From a bacterium Ga0077546 (lineage in GTDB: Bacteria; Cyanobacteriota; Vampirovibrionia; Obscuribacterales; Obscuribacteraceae): a DNA stretch of 7,523 bases. The stretch is from positions 1 through 7,523 of the forward strand of contig LNEX01000427.1 in NCBI GenBank assembly GCA_001464165.1. Direction: 5' to 3'. The translations under genes were made by a program, and so were the position numbers. This document shows, piece by piece, positions 1 through 6,581 of the stretch; positions within the stretch are counted from its first letter, which is position 1, and every line of letters starts with the position of its first letter. The notes under the pieces are model-generated. The model saw only the letters and a list, made by a program, of their open reading frames with translations. It was not told the DNA's origin and searched no databases.

Positions 1-1
1 C

Positions 2-700
2 TACGGTGTGTTGATTGGCTGGCTCACCCTTGAGTCGTTTCTTTCCCCCGCTGTCAGTTTTCTTCTGCCACACCTTAAAGGCAGTGCCAAAGATCCTCTA
101 ATGTTGGCGCTGCTGACAATGACAATTTATCTTGTTACCAACTTGCCGTCCCTTGTTTTGGCCTGGCTGATTGCTATAAAACCAACAGGTGTCGGATTTT
201 TCGAAGCAGTAAAATTGCGCTGGCGTACCCCGACTAGGGGGCCGGTTGGCCTTGTCTTTGCTGGGATATTAACCTGGTTCGCCTGCGTGCCCATGGTGCT
301 AGCCTCATCAGTACTTGCGAAGAACCTTTTGCGCGCAGAGGGCTCATCTAACCCTGTTTTTACGATTATTATGGAAGCTGTGCGCTCTCACAATGCCATG
401 GCCGCTATTCTCTTTGTTGTGGCTGTGGGAGTTTTGCCCGCCATATGTGAGGAAACTCTCTTCCGTGGATTTCTCTATACTTCGCTGCGTTGGCGCTTTG
501 GCGCTTTCCAATCAATGCTGTTATCTGCTTTCTTATTCTCAGCGGTACATATGGATCCAGGGGCTTTCCTCCCCCTCTTTGTGCTTGGCTTTGCCTTTGC
601 TTTTGTCTTTGAACGCACTCGCAGCTTGATTCCTTCTATGATTGCTCACTGCATGTGGAATACAGGCACGTTCATATTCATGTTGTCTATTTTTGGCTAA
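2..700 (+). CDS. CPBP-family intramembrane protease (CAAX-like), 5'-truncated by window edge
   Basis: This is the C-terminal part of a polytopic membrane protein of the CPBP (Abi/CAAX prenyl protease-like) family, glutamic-type intramembrane peptidases. Counting from the GTG at base 8, the family motifs are present in order: EETLFRG (Glu148, Glu149, Arg153), His181 in FLFSAVHMDP, and HCMWN (His214, Asn218). Several hydrophobic stretches (roughly residues 31-55, 80-100, 130-147, 165-180 and 185-205) fit membrane helices. The GTG at base 8 is probably not the true start: the frame is open to the window edge (codons TAC GGT precede it), and no ribosome binding site can be seen. Related proteins are often longer, or fused to an ABC-2-type permease. 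The ending HCMWNTGTF resembles cyanobacterial CPBP proteins as I recall them. The substrate is unknown. It ends 87 bp before the next gene and is probably not part of the zwf operon. The family call is firm; the function is not. Confidence 0.85.
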   Translation, partial: YGVLIGWLTLESFLSPAVSFLLPHLKGSAKDPLMLALLTMTIYLVTNLPSLVLAWLIAIKPTGVGFFEAVKLRWRTPTRGPVGLVFAGILTWFACVPMVLASSVLAKNLLRAEGSSNPVFTIIMEAVRSHNAMAAILFVVAVGVLPAICEETLFRGFLYTSLRWRFGAFQSMLLSAFLFSAVHMDPGAFLPLFVLGFAFAFVFERTRSLIPSMIAHCMWNTGTFIFMLSIFG

Positions 701-727
701 GAGCTAGGACCTGTCGGTGATTTGTTC

Positions 728-736
728 TGCTATAAA
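728..736 (+). promoter_or_regulatory. Possible extended -10 promoter upstream of the 788-1318 gene
   Basis: The sequence TGCTATAAA matches an extended -10 element (TG-N-TATAAA, five of six to TATAAT). No convincing -35 is seen at 16-18 bp upstream, which extended -10 promoters can tolerate. It would start transcription near base 743 and leave a leader of about 45 nt before the ATG at 788. The assignment rests on sequence match alone. Confidence 0.4.
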
Positions 737-760
737 GGGAATATAGTCACTGTGTAAGAC

Positions 761-773
761 GAGAAAAATTCTC
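761..773 (+). repeat. Short inverted repeat in the leader of the 788-1318 gene
   Basis: GAGAA and TTCTC flank a three-base AAA centre, a perfect 5-bp dyad 14 nt before the start codon. It could form a weak hairpin close to the translation start, where no good Shine-Dalgarno sequence is visible. It is short and AT-rich enough to be chance. Confidence 0.2.
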
Positions 774-787
774 AAAAGCGTAAGTAA

Positions 788-1318
788 ATGCTCCTAACTG
801 ACCGTTGTGGCATCACACTGGCCTCGCAGCCCCATAAACATCGGGCTGGCCTTTTTCCATTATGCACAGCCATTTGTCTTGGCTGGGCCTTTGTGGCGAT
901 GTGGTTCATAGTGGCTGTTGTTGTATTGTGGGAATGGCCCGCATGGGGCCTTTTGATTGGTCTTAGTAGTGTTACTTTTGGTGCCCTACTAACTTTGTTC
1001 GGTTTAGGCTTACTTCGCGATTCTCGCCGTGAGTATTTACTAGAATTGACAGAAAGTGAAGTTGTCTTGGTAGTAACCGACAGGAAGGCCAAGAAGAAGG
1101 GAACGCTGATGCTGCTTCTCGCTGATGTTACTTACGCTGAGTACTATCCTTACAATGACTCAGCTTCGATCATATTTCATACTAATTACTCGCAAATGGA
1201 AGTGCCGTTGTGGCCCATGGGAGAAGACCGGGCACAAGATGTGGTCGACTTTCTTGACGGGCGGGGCGTAAGAGTTATCAATGTACAATCAGATGATTGT
1301 CTACCGTCGGCGATTTGA
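788..1318 (+). CDS. Unrecognised membrane protein, two predicted TM segments plus soluble C-terminal domain
   Basis: I do not recognise this 176-residue protein. It has a basic N-terminus (PHKHR near residues 15-19), then two strongly hydrophobic segments at about residues 22-48 (rich in W, V, A, L) and 52-76, separated by a short WEWPAW turn. A basic RDSRR patch follows, suggesting a cytoplasmic C-terminus by the positive-inside rule. Residues 80-170 look like alternating beta strands (YLLELTESEVVLVV, TLMLLLADVTYAEYY, ASIIFHT) ending in a probable helix (AQDVVDFLDGRG). That layout recalls small bacterial proteins with a membrane hairpin followed by a PH-like domain, but this is inference from pattern only. 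The ATG at 788 is the first available start, with only a weak upstream AAG-type SD. It is separated from zwf by 193 bp with its own promoter signals, so it is probably a single-gene unit. Confidence 0.7.
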   Translation: MLLTDRCGITLASQPHKHRAGLFPLCTAICLGWAFVAMWFIVAVVVLWEWPAWGLLIGLSSVTFGALLTLFGLGLLRDSRREYLLELTESEVVLVVTDRKAKKKGTLMLLLADVTYAEYYPYNDSASIIFHTNYSQMEVPLWPMGEDRAQDVVDFLDGRGVRVINVQSDDCLPSAI

Positions 1319-1371
1319 CCAGAGTGCCACTGCATGTGGTGCAAACCATTGCTTCACTTCGTTGATGAGCC

Positions 1372-1417
1372 GGCATTTGCTACTTCTACTTTGAAGTTAC
1401 TATTGGCAGCAAATGCC
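1372..1417 (+). repeat. 10-bp perfect inverted repeat with nested inner dyad, upstream of zwf
   Basis: GGCATTTGCT (1372-1381) and AGCAAATGCC (1408-1417) are perfect reverse complements enclosing 26 bases. Inside the loop, ACTTC (1382-1386) and GAAGT (1393-1397) form a second 5-bp dyad stacked directly on the first arm. No T-run follows, so it is not a convincing intrinsic terminator for the upstream gene. It may be a spaced operator pair, a structured 3' end of the upstream transcript, or part of an alternative-fold element with the overlapping dyad at 1401-1421. Confidence 0.6.
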
Positions 1418-1421
1418 AATA
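1401..1421 (+). repeat. 7-7-7 perfect dyad (TATTGGC-N7-GCCAATA), operator-like, upstream of zwf
   Basis: TATTGGC (1401-1407), a 7-base centre AGCAAAT, and GCCAATA (1415-1421) form a perfect 21-bp dyad. Its size and spacing fit a dimeric repressor or activator operator. It lies about 20 bp upstream of the proposed -35 of the zwf promoter, a position suited to activation or upstream repression. It shares bases 1408-1417 with the larger inverted repeat, so as RNA the two structures could not form together. No regulator family can be named from sequence alone. Confidence 0.5.
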
Positions 1422-1426
1422 GGGCT

Positions 1427-1454
1427 ATAACTTAATGCAATAACTTAATGCAAT
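1427..1454 (+). repeat. Exact tandem 13-bp repeat overlapping the zwf -35 region
   Basis: TAACTTAATGCAA occurs twice back to back (1428-1440 and 1441-1453), and the period-13 match extends one base on each side. The second copy covers the position expected for the -35 of the extended -10 promoter at 1461-1469. Direct repeats here may be paired binding sites for a transcription factor, or simply a recent slippage duplication. Confidence 0.75.
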
Positions 1455-1469
1455 CAATAGTGCTAAAAT
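1441..1469 (+). promoter_or_regulatory. Proposed zwf-opcA-pgl-gnd operon promoter (extended -10)
   Basis: TGCTAAAAT at 1461-1469 is an extended -10 element (TG-N-TAAAAT). With a 17-bp spacer the -35 would be TAACTT at 1441-1446, a poor match to TTGACA that lies inside the second 13-bp repeat. A weak -35 plus repeats suggests an activator-dependent or regulated promoter. Transcription would begin near 1476, giving a leader of about 35 nt to the zwf ATG. The same GCTAAAAT core recurs in the promoter at the end of the window (7513-7520). Prediction from sequence only. Confidence 0.5.
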
Positions 1470-1481
1470 TTCGACCTTAAA

Positions 1482-1497
1482 ACCTGATCTGCCAGGT
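1482..1497 (+). repeat. Small leader hairpin just 5' of the zwf ribosome binding site
   Basis: ACCTG (1482-1486) and CAGGT (1493-1497) form a perfect 5-bp stem with a 6-base loop, ending 3 bases before the GAGGAG Shine-Dalgarno. In the predicted short leader it would be the only stem. It could protect the 5' end or modulate ribosome access. It is short and may be chance. Confidence 0.3.
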
Positions 1498-1500
1498 GAC

Positions 1501-1506
1501 GAGGAG
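1501..1506 (+). promoter_or_regulatory. Strong ribosome binding site for zwf
   Basis: GAGGAG lies 5 bases before the ATG at 1512. It is a strong Shine-Dalgarno sequence at good spacing and fixes the zwf start. Confidence 0.8.
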
Positions 1507-1511
1507 AACAT

Positions 1512-3074
1512 ATGATCGAAGAGAAAGTGCTTGATAATCCACTTCTTGAGGGATTGGCGCTTGATCGGCACGTTGATTCGCTGTCTTTCGTGATTTTTGG
1601 AGCCCACGGCGATTTAACCAAGCGCAAACTAGTACCAGCGATGTATGCTCTCTTCCTTCAGGGCCTTTTGCCGAAGGGCTTCGTTCTGCTAGGTACTTCG
1701 CGCACAAAGATGAGCGACGACGAGTTTCGCAATTTAATGCGCGACTCGTTGATCAAGTTTGCTTCAGATCTCCCCTATGAGGAAGATTCTTGGTCAAGAT
1801 TTGCCGCATCTCTTTACTACCGGGCTACAGATTCTTCTACCGCTGAAGGTTACGAGGTAATCAAGAGTGCCCTGGGCGAGCTTGATGTTAAACATGGCAC
1901 TAAAGGGCGTCATGTCTTCTATCTTTCAACTTCGCCTAGTCTCTACTTGCCGATTATTAAAGGACTCGCTGCTTCTGGGCTTGTGACTAAGGCGAAAATT
2001 AACGAAGCTTGGCCCCGTGTTGTCATTGAGAAGCCGTTTGGTCACGACCTTAAATCATCAATTGCCCTAGATGAAAGTATTCATGAGGTGATGCGCGAGC
2101 ATCAGGTTTATCGCATAGACCATTATTTGGGCAAAGAAACTGTTCAGAATATTATGGTTTTTCGCTTTGCCAACGGTATATTTGAGCCGCTCTGGAATCG
2201 CAACCACGTTGATCACATTCAAATTACTAACGCTGAGACTATCGGTGTGGAAGGGCGTGGCGCTTACTACCAGGAAGCAGGCGCTTTGCGTGATATGGTG
2301 CAGAACCACTTGATGCAGCTGCTCGCTCTTGTGCTTATGGAGCCGCCAATTTCAATGGGTGCTGAGGCCACTCGTGATGAGAAAATCAAGGTTTTGCGAT
2401 GCCTTAAGCCTTTGAGACCGGAGACAATTGATAAGCATTCTGTGCGTGGTCAATATGGTGAAGGTTTCATTGTTGGCTCTCACGTCCCCGGTTTCCGTGA
2501 AGAAGAGAGCGTTTCTCCTGATGCTCCAACTCCAACTTTTGCCGCACTTAAGCTAGAAGTAGATAACTGGCGATGGGCTGGAGTGCCAATTTATATGCGC
2601 TCTGGTAAGCGCTTGGCTAAGTCCATTACCGAAGTGGCTGTGCACTTTAAGAAAGCACCCCACAGATTGTTCGAGGGAGATCAAGGTGAAGCTGATGCTA
2701 GTGGTCGCCATGATAACGTTTTGGTTATGCAGATTCAGCCAGAAGAGGGCATCTCGCTTAAGTTTGCTACCAAGCAGCCGGGACCAACCACGATGGTGCG
2801 CTGGCTCAACATGGATTTCAAATATGGAACAGCTTTTGGCGCGCGCACGCCCACTGCCTACGAGCGTTTAATTCTCGACTGCCTTATCGGCGACCCATCA
2901 CTTTTTGCTCGTACTGATTTTGTTGAAGCATCATGGCAATATATTGAACCGCTGCTAGAGCACTGGGATAAAGAAAAGCCAAGTGATTTTCCTAACTACA
3001 AAGCTGGTACATGGGGGCCTAAGGCGGCTGATGATCTCATAGCCTCAACTGGGCATGCTTGGAGAAAGCTATGA
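1512..3074 (+). CDS. zwf: Glucose-6-phosphate 1-dehydrogenase
   Basis: Zwf catalyses the first step of the oxidative pentose phosphate pathway in the cytoplasm: glucose-6-phosphate plus NADP+ to 6-phosphogluconolactone plus NADPH. The 520-residue product has the N-terminal Rossmann motif GAHGDLTKRK (residues 30-39), EKPFG (173-177), the active-site signature RIDHYLGKE (201-209) and QNH with His266. The spacing from His204 to His266 (62 residues) equals that between His178 and His240 of the Leuconostoc enzyme, so the catalytic Asp203/His266 pair is intact. The C-terminal beta+alpha domain is complete. There is an N-terminal extension of about 20 residues before the Rossmann strand, slightly long for the family. 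Only two cysteines occur (Cys297, Cys457), so an internal redox switch is not obvious. The ATG at 1512 has a strong GAGGAG ribosome binding site. It is the first gene of the operon, and its stop overlaps the opcA ATG by 4 nt. Confidence 0.97.
   Translation: MIEEKVLDNPLLEGLALDRHVDSLSFVIFGAHGDLTKRKLVPAMYALFLQGLLPKGFVLLGTSRTKMSDDEFRNLMRDSLIKFASDLPYEEDSWSRFAASLYYRATDSSTAEGYEVIKSALGELDVKHGTKGRHVFYLSTSPSLYLPIIKGLAASGLVTKAKINEAWPRVVIEKPFGHDLKSSIALDESIHEVMREHQVYRIDHYLGKETVQNIMVFRFANGIFEPLWNRNHVDHIQITNAETIGVEGRGAYYQEAGALRDMVQNHLMQLLALVLMEPPISMGAEATRDEKIKVLRCLKPLRPETIDKHSVRGQYGEGFIVGSHVPGFREEESVSPDAPTPTFAALKLEVDNWRWAGVPIYMRSGKRLAKSITEVAVHFKKAPHRLFEGDQGEADASGRHDNVLVMQIQPEEGISLKFATKQPGPTTMVRWLNMDFKYGTAFGARTPTAYERLILDCLIGDPSLFARTDFVEASWQYIEPLLEHWDKEKPSDFPNYKAGTWGPKAADDLIASTGHAWRKL
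3061..3065 (+). promoter_or_regulatory. Ribosome binding site deciding the opcA start
   Basis: GGAGA inside the zwf 3' end is 5 bases before the ATG at 3071. It favours that ATG (ATGA overlap with the zwf stop) over the in-frame TTG at 3059, which lies upstream of this site and has no good SD of its own. Confidence 0.65.
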
Positions 3075-4318
3075 GTATGCCTAGTTTGTCTGGTTTGCAA
3101 AATTCGCAGAATTCTCAAGAAGACGGGCGCACCTTGTCTTTTCTCTCCGGCAACCTGGCCCAAGTCGATGTAGCGAAAATTGAGCGCGAACTCAATCGAC
3201 TCTGGGATTCTGCCGGTAGGCAGGAAGAGAGCAGCTGGACACCTGTAATTCGTGCCTGCGCTCTGAACGTGGTCTTGCTCTGTGACGAGGGCCGCAACGA
3301 GCGCGAGTTTGAGAATTTATTGGCAGAAATTACAGTACGGCATCCTTGTCGCGCTATTTTGGCTGTCATTGCTCAATCAGAACTTGAGAAAGTTGAGGCC
3401 TGGGTCACGGCTCGCTGCCATTTTTTGCCGGGCCGCCTTGATAAACAAATGTGCTGCGAGCAGATCACAGTTAAGTGGTCTGGTCGGTCATTCAAATCTG
3501 AAGGTTTGGCCAGTGTAGTTACACCTCTGGTGATACCAGAATTGCCGTCATGGCTGTTTGCCGGTGGCAATCATCTTACTGCTTCTGTGGTCGAGCCTTT
3601 CTTAGCTTATCTTGACCATCTACTGATCGATAGTCGCTTTAGCGAGGAAGAAAGCAATGCCGTCTGCCAAGAGCGAATAGAAACTCTTAGAGCAAATTGG
3701 CAGATTGCTCTAGATTTAGCTGATCGTGCTGTCGTAGTCGATCTTGCTTGGTTGACCTTATCTGCTTGGCGCAAAGCCATAGCTCTGGCGTTTGATGACA
3801 CTGATGTTTCGATAAAACCGAGTCGATTGCAAGCTGTAAAGACAATAACCATTGAGTATGGTGGTGCCGCCAAAGGCTTTAGCCAGGCTCTGCTATTGGC
3901 CGGCTGGTTGTCTTCGAGGATCAAACTTGAGCCTAGTGGCGCTAGCCTCTCTAGTATAACTAGTGCTGCGACGAGTTTTCAGGCTAGATGCAGTAAGTCT
4001 GGTTCAGCCGAGACTATTGCTCTAAATCTAGTTTCAGTGCCAGATTCTGGCCCAGGAATTGCCAGCTTTGAAATGACCTTCCGTGATGGTGCTGACAAGC
4101 TCAATGTTGATTTTGCTAGTGGTGCCCTGCGGGTTAGCAATGCTGATAATTTTGAATATATGGAGCTACCATGGTCTAGCGCGCGCGATAAAGAGGGAGT
4201 TGTTGAACCAGTCCTAAACGAATTGGTTGATTTTGCTTTCGAGCATTTTGCTAAAGACGCAGTATTTTTGGCGGCAGCGCAGAGCGCAGTGAAGCTACTT
4301 GCGAGTTGCCAATGCTGA
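3071..4318 (+). CDS. opcA: OpcA-like glucose-6-phosphate dehydrogenase assembly/activator protein
   Basis: OpcA is the accessory protein needed for full activity or oligomerisation of glucose-6-phosphate dehydrogenase in cyanobacteria, and it is also conserved beside zwf in actinobacteria. The 415-residue product shows the family pattern: RHPCRAI (around 90-96; usually P-S/C-R), an acidic/cysteine segment MCCEQITV (127-134), LVIPELPSWLFAGG in place of the usual LPV.LWW.G, and DLAWLTLSAWR (224-234) followed by a helix ending in FDD. The residue after LPS is not the typical double Trp, so the LWW position has diverged. Ten cysteines are present, including a terminal Cys-Gln-Cys (413-415). The start at 3071 is chosen from GGAGA and the ATGA overlap with zwf; the alternative TTG at 3059 would add four residues. 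The 3' end overlaps pgl by 7 nt. Position directly after zwf strongly supports the call. Confidence 0.88.
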   Translation: MSMPSLSGLQNSQNSQEDGRTLSFLSGNLAQVDVAKIERELNRLWDSAGRQEESSWTPVIRACALNVVLLCDEGRNEREFENLLAEITVRHPCRAILAVIAQSELEKVEAWVTARCHFLPGRLDKQMCCEQITVKWSGRSFKSEGLASVVTPLVIPELPSWLFAGGNHLTASVVEPFLAYLDHLLIDSRFSEEESNAVCQERIETLRANWQIALDLADRAVVVDLAWLTLSAWRKAIALAFDDTDVSIKPSRLQAVKTITIEYGGAAKGFSQALLLAGWLSSRIKLEPSGASLSSITSAATSFQARCSKSGSAETIALNLVSVPDSGPGIASFEMTFRDGADKLNVDFASGALRVSNADNFEYMELPWSSARDKEGVVEPVLNELVDFAFEHFAKDAVFLAAAQSAVKLLASCQC

Positions 4319-5100
4319 GCGCTTTGAAGACTGTTGTTGCCCGCAATCAGGCGATCAATGTCGCTGTCGATCAGGCCGGTCTATTTGTCGCGTTAGCTGA
4401 GAGAATTACTCAGTTTGCTCGTGAGTGTATTGCCGAAGATGGTTTGTTTTCCATGGCGCTTTCTGGCGGTAGCACTCCGAAAGGGCTGTATCGACAAATG
4501 GCTTTGCTTTCAGAGCAGCAGTTTCCGTGGAATATGACTTATCTATTTTTGGGTGATGAACGCTGTGTCCCTCATAGTGACGGAGACAGTAACTATAGAA
4601 TGATTAGTGACACTCTTTTGTCACATATTTCTATTCCGGCTACTAATGTTTTCCCAACTATCAATCAAGATAAAGATCCTATTGAATCGGCAAAAATTTA
4701 TGAGCAGACCCTGCGTCGTTTTTTTAAGCCAAAAGATCAGACACAGCTAGAATTTCCGCACTTCTCTCTGGCTCTCATGGGCTTAGGAGAAGACGGCCAC
4801 ACTGCCTCATTGTTTCCTGGTAGTGAAGCGCTTAGCGAAGAGAAGAGACTTTGTGTTGCAAATAGGGTAAAGACTGCAACTCTTGATACCACAAGATTGA
4901 CCCTTACCAGACCGGTGTTTGCCCGAGCCAAAAAGGTCTTTTTCTTGGTGTCTGGTGATAGTAAAGCCCAAATTTTTTACGATGTTGTGTCCCATCCTGA
5001 CCAAGGCTATCCCTCTCAGTTAGTGATTGGTGATTGCCTGCCAGGAGCAGTGGAGTGGTTTGTAGATGAGCCTTGTGCAAGGCTAATTTTAAAGGAGTAG
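4312..5100 (+). CDS. pgl: 6-phosphogluconolactonase
   Basis: Pgl hydrolyses 6-phosphoglucono-delta-lactone to 6-phosphogluconate, linking Zwf to Gnd in the cytoplasm. The 262-residue product is of the DevB/SugarP-isomerase-like type, related to glucosamine-6-phosphate deaminase. Motifs in order: LSGGSTPKGLY (phosphate loop, Ser51-Tyr60), FLGDERCVP (81-87), a following SNYRM segment, and LMGLGEDGHTASLFPG (157-170) with the active-site His163 region. GEDGHTASLFP with DERCVP distinguishes lactonase from NagB. Length is normal. The ATG at 4312 overlaps the opcA stop (ATGCTGA), which suggests translational coupling; an in-frame TTG at 4306 would add two residues. Only a weak GCGAG-like SD is visible at 4301-4305. 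The stop is 2 bases before the gnd ATG. Confidence 0.95.
   Translation: MLSALKTVVARNQAINVAVDQAGLFVALAERITQFARECIAEDGLFSMALSGGSTPKGLYRQMALLSEQQFPWNMTYLFLGDERCVPHSDGDSNYRMISDTLLSHISIPATNVFPTINQDKDPIESAKIYEQTLRRFFKPKDQTQLEFPHFSLALMGLGEDGHTASLFPGSEALSEEKRLCVANRVKTATLDTTRLTLTRPVFARAKKVFFLVSGDSKAQIFYDVVSHPDQGYPSQLVIGDCLPGAVEWFVDEPCARLILKE
5091..5097 (+). promoter_or_regulatory. Ribosome binding site deciding the gnd start
   Basis: AAAGGAG lies 5 bases before the ATG at 5103 and runs into the pgl TAG stop. It selects ATG 5103 over the in-frame TTG at 5073, which would place the SD inside the coding region and add ten residues unlike the family N-terminus. Confidence 0.8.
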
Positions 5101-5102
5101 CA

Positions 5103-6581
5103 ATGGCTAGTGATGACAAGAAAGGCGACAGCAACTTAAGTGCTATCGGTCTAGTAGGCCTGGGTGTCATGGGCGAAAACCTTGCTCTCAATATCGAGAG
5201 AAATGGCTTCAAGATTTCAATTTTCAATCGTAGTCATGCCAAGGTCGTTGATTTTGTTGAAGGCCGTGGCAAAGGCAAAAATGTGGTTGGCTGCCCTGAT
5301 GAGAAGAGTTTTGTCGAGTCAATTGCCAAACCCAGAAAAATAATTTTGTTGGTCAAAGCTGGCGAAGCTGTTGATCAAACAATCGATAAGCTGAAACCCT
5401 ATCTAGAGAAGGGCGACATCATTATTGACGGAGGCAACTCGCATTTCACTGATACCATGAAACGGGAAAAAGCATTGGCTGCCGATGGTTTGCAGTTTGT
5501 TGGCTCAGGCGTATCTGGTGGTGAAGAAGGTGCCCTTTGGGGGCCTTCCCTCATGCCGGGCGGCAATCTTGAGGCTTACAAGCAAGTACAACCAATTTGG
5601 GAAGCAATCTCTGCCAAAGTAGACGGTAGCCCATGTGTTACTTATCTAGGCCCAGATGGTGCTGGCCACTTTGTCAAAATGGTGCACAACGGTATCGAAT
5701 ATGGTGACATGCAGTTGATTGCTGAAATTTATGATGTGCTGAAGCGCGTGTTAAATTTGTCTGCCCCTGAAATGTCTGAAGTTTTCACAACATGGAATAA
5801 GGGCCTGCTTGATTCTTTCTTAATTGAGATCACTGCGCAAATACTTTCGGTTGTGGATCCTGAAACCAAAAAACCTTTGGTTGATCTTATTTTAGATAAA
5901 GCAGGGCAAAAAGGCACAGGTAAATGGACTTCTGAAGCAGCTCTTGACTTGGGCGTTCCAGTTCCAACAATCGATGCTGCCTTGACAGGCCGGGTGCTTT
6001 CATCCATGAAAGGTGAGAGAAAACTTGCCTCTACAGTATTTGCTTCAGTCACCAGTGAACTAGCAAAAGTGCCACCTGCTGATAAGAGCTTGATCAGCCA
6101 TTTAGAAAAAGCCCTCTATGCCAGCAAAATTTGTAGCTATGCTCAAGGTATGGCCTTGATTAAGGCCGGCTCTGACAAATACAACTGGGGTGTCAATCTC
6201 TCTGAGTGCGCTCGTATCTGGAGAGGTGGCTGTATCATCCGAGCTCAACTGCTTGAGCGCATTCGCACGGCCTTTGACCGCAACAATAATCTTCCGAATT
6301 TGCTGATTGACCCTGATTTTGCTGTTTGGATGGCAAGCTCGCATGAGTCGCTACGAGCGGTTGTGCAAGAAGCTGTCAAACGTGGCATCCCGGTGCCGGC
6401 TCTGACAGCCAGTTTGTCTTATTTTGATAGCTACCGCAGTGCCCAACTACCCCAGAATCTCACTCAAGCTCAGCGCGATTTCTTCGGAGCCCATACATAT
6501 GAGCGTGTGGACAAGCCAGAAGTTGGATTTGTCCACACTGAATGGATGGAATTGATTAAGCAGCCAATCAATTCAAAGTAA
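5103..6581 (+). CDS. gnd: 6-phosphogluconate dehydrogenase, decarboxylating (NADP-type)
   Basis: Gnd oxidatively decarboxylates 6-phosphogluconate to ribulose-5-phosphate and CO2 with NADPH formation. The 492-residue product is the long, dimeric form. It has the GLGVMG nucleotide fold (19-24) after a short charged leader, and NRS at 42-44, where the sheep enzyme NRT binds the NADP 2'-phosphate, suggesting NADP rather than NAD use. It also has DGGNS (109-113), GSGVSGGEEGA (134-144) and KMVHNGIEY with catalytic Lys192 and Glu199 (spacing identical to sheep Lys183/Glu190). The KAGQKGTGKW segment and the tail RDFFGAHTYER (458-468), with substrate-contacting Arg458 and His464, are also present. 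All key residues are present. It ends with TAA directly abutting the recO TTG. Having gnd in the same operon as zwf-opcA-pgl makes a complete oxidative branch. Confidence 0.97.
   Translation: MASDDKKGDSNLSAIGLVGLGVMGENLALNIERNGFKISIFNRSHAKVVDFVEGRGKGKNVVGCPDEKSFVESIAKPRKIILLVKAGEAVDQTIDKLKPYLEKGDIIIDGGNSHFTDTMKREKALAADGLQFVGSGVSGGEEGALWGPSLMPGGNLEAYKQVQPIWEAISAKVDGSPCVTYLGPDGAGHFVKMVHNGIEYGDMQLIAEIYDVLKRVLNLSAPEMSEVFTTWNKGLLDSFLIEITAQILSVVDPETKKPLVDLILDKAGQKGTGKWTSEAALDLGVPVPTIDAALTGRVLSSMKGERKLASTVFASVTSELAKVPPADKSLISHLEKALYASKICSYAQGMALIKAGSDKYNWGVNLSECARIWRGGCIIRAQLLERIRTAFDRNNNLPNLLIDPDFAVWMASSHESLRAVVQEAVKRGIPVPALTASLSYFDSYRSAQLPQNLTQAQRDFFGAHTYERVDKPEVGFVHTEWMELIKQPINSK

Noticed and set aside
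8..10. GTG at base 8 as the true start of the CPBP protease
   Set aside because: The frame is open to the window edge and no SD is seen; the gene most likely starts upstream.
772..1092. Minus-strand open frame of 106 codons opposite the 788-1318 gene
   Set aside because: Composition is basic and low in recognisable structure. It lies antisense to a better-supported membrane protein gene and has no visible SD or motif.
1325..1343. Terminator hairpin after the 788-1318 gene (CCAC-N5-GTGG)
   Set aside because: The stem is only four perfect pairs extended by wobbles, and no T-run follows.
2067..2309. Minus-strand open frame antisense to zwf
   Set aside because: It overlaps the zwf active-site coding region and has no family resemblance; shadow of a conserved gene.
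4904..5227. Minus-strand open frame across the pgl/gnd junction
   Set aside because: It runs antisense to both conserved genes and shows no motif or ribosome binding site.
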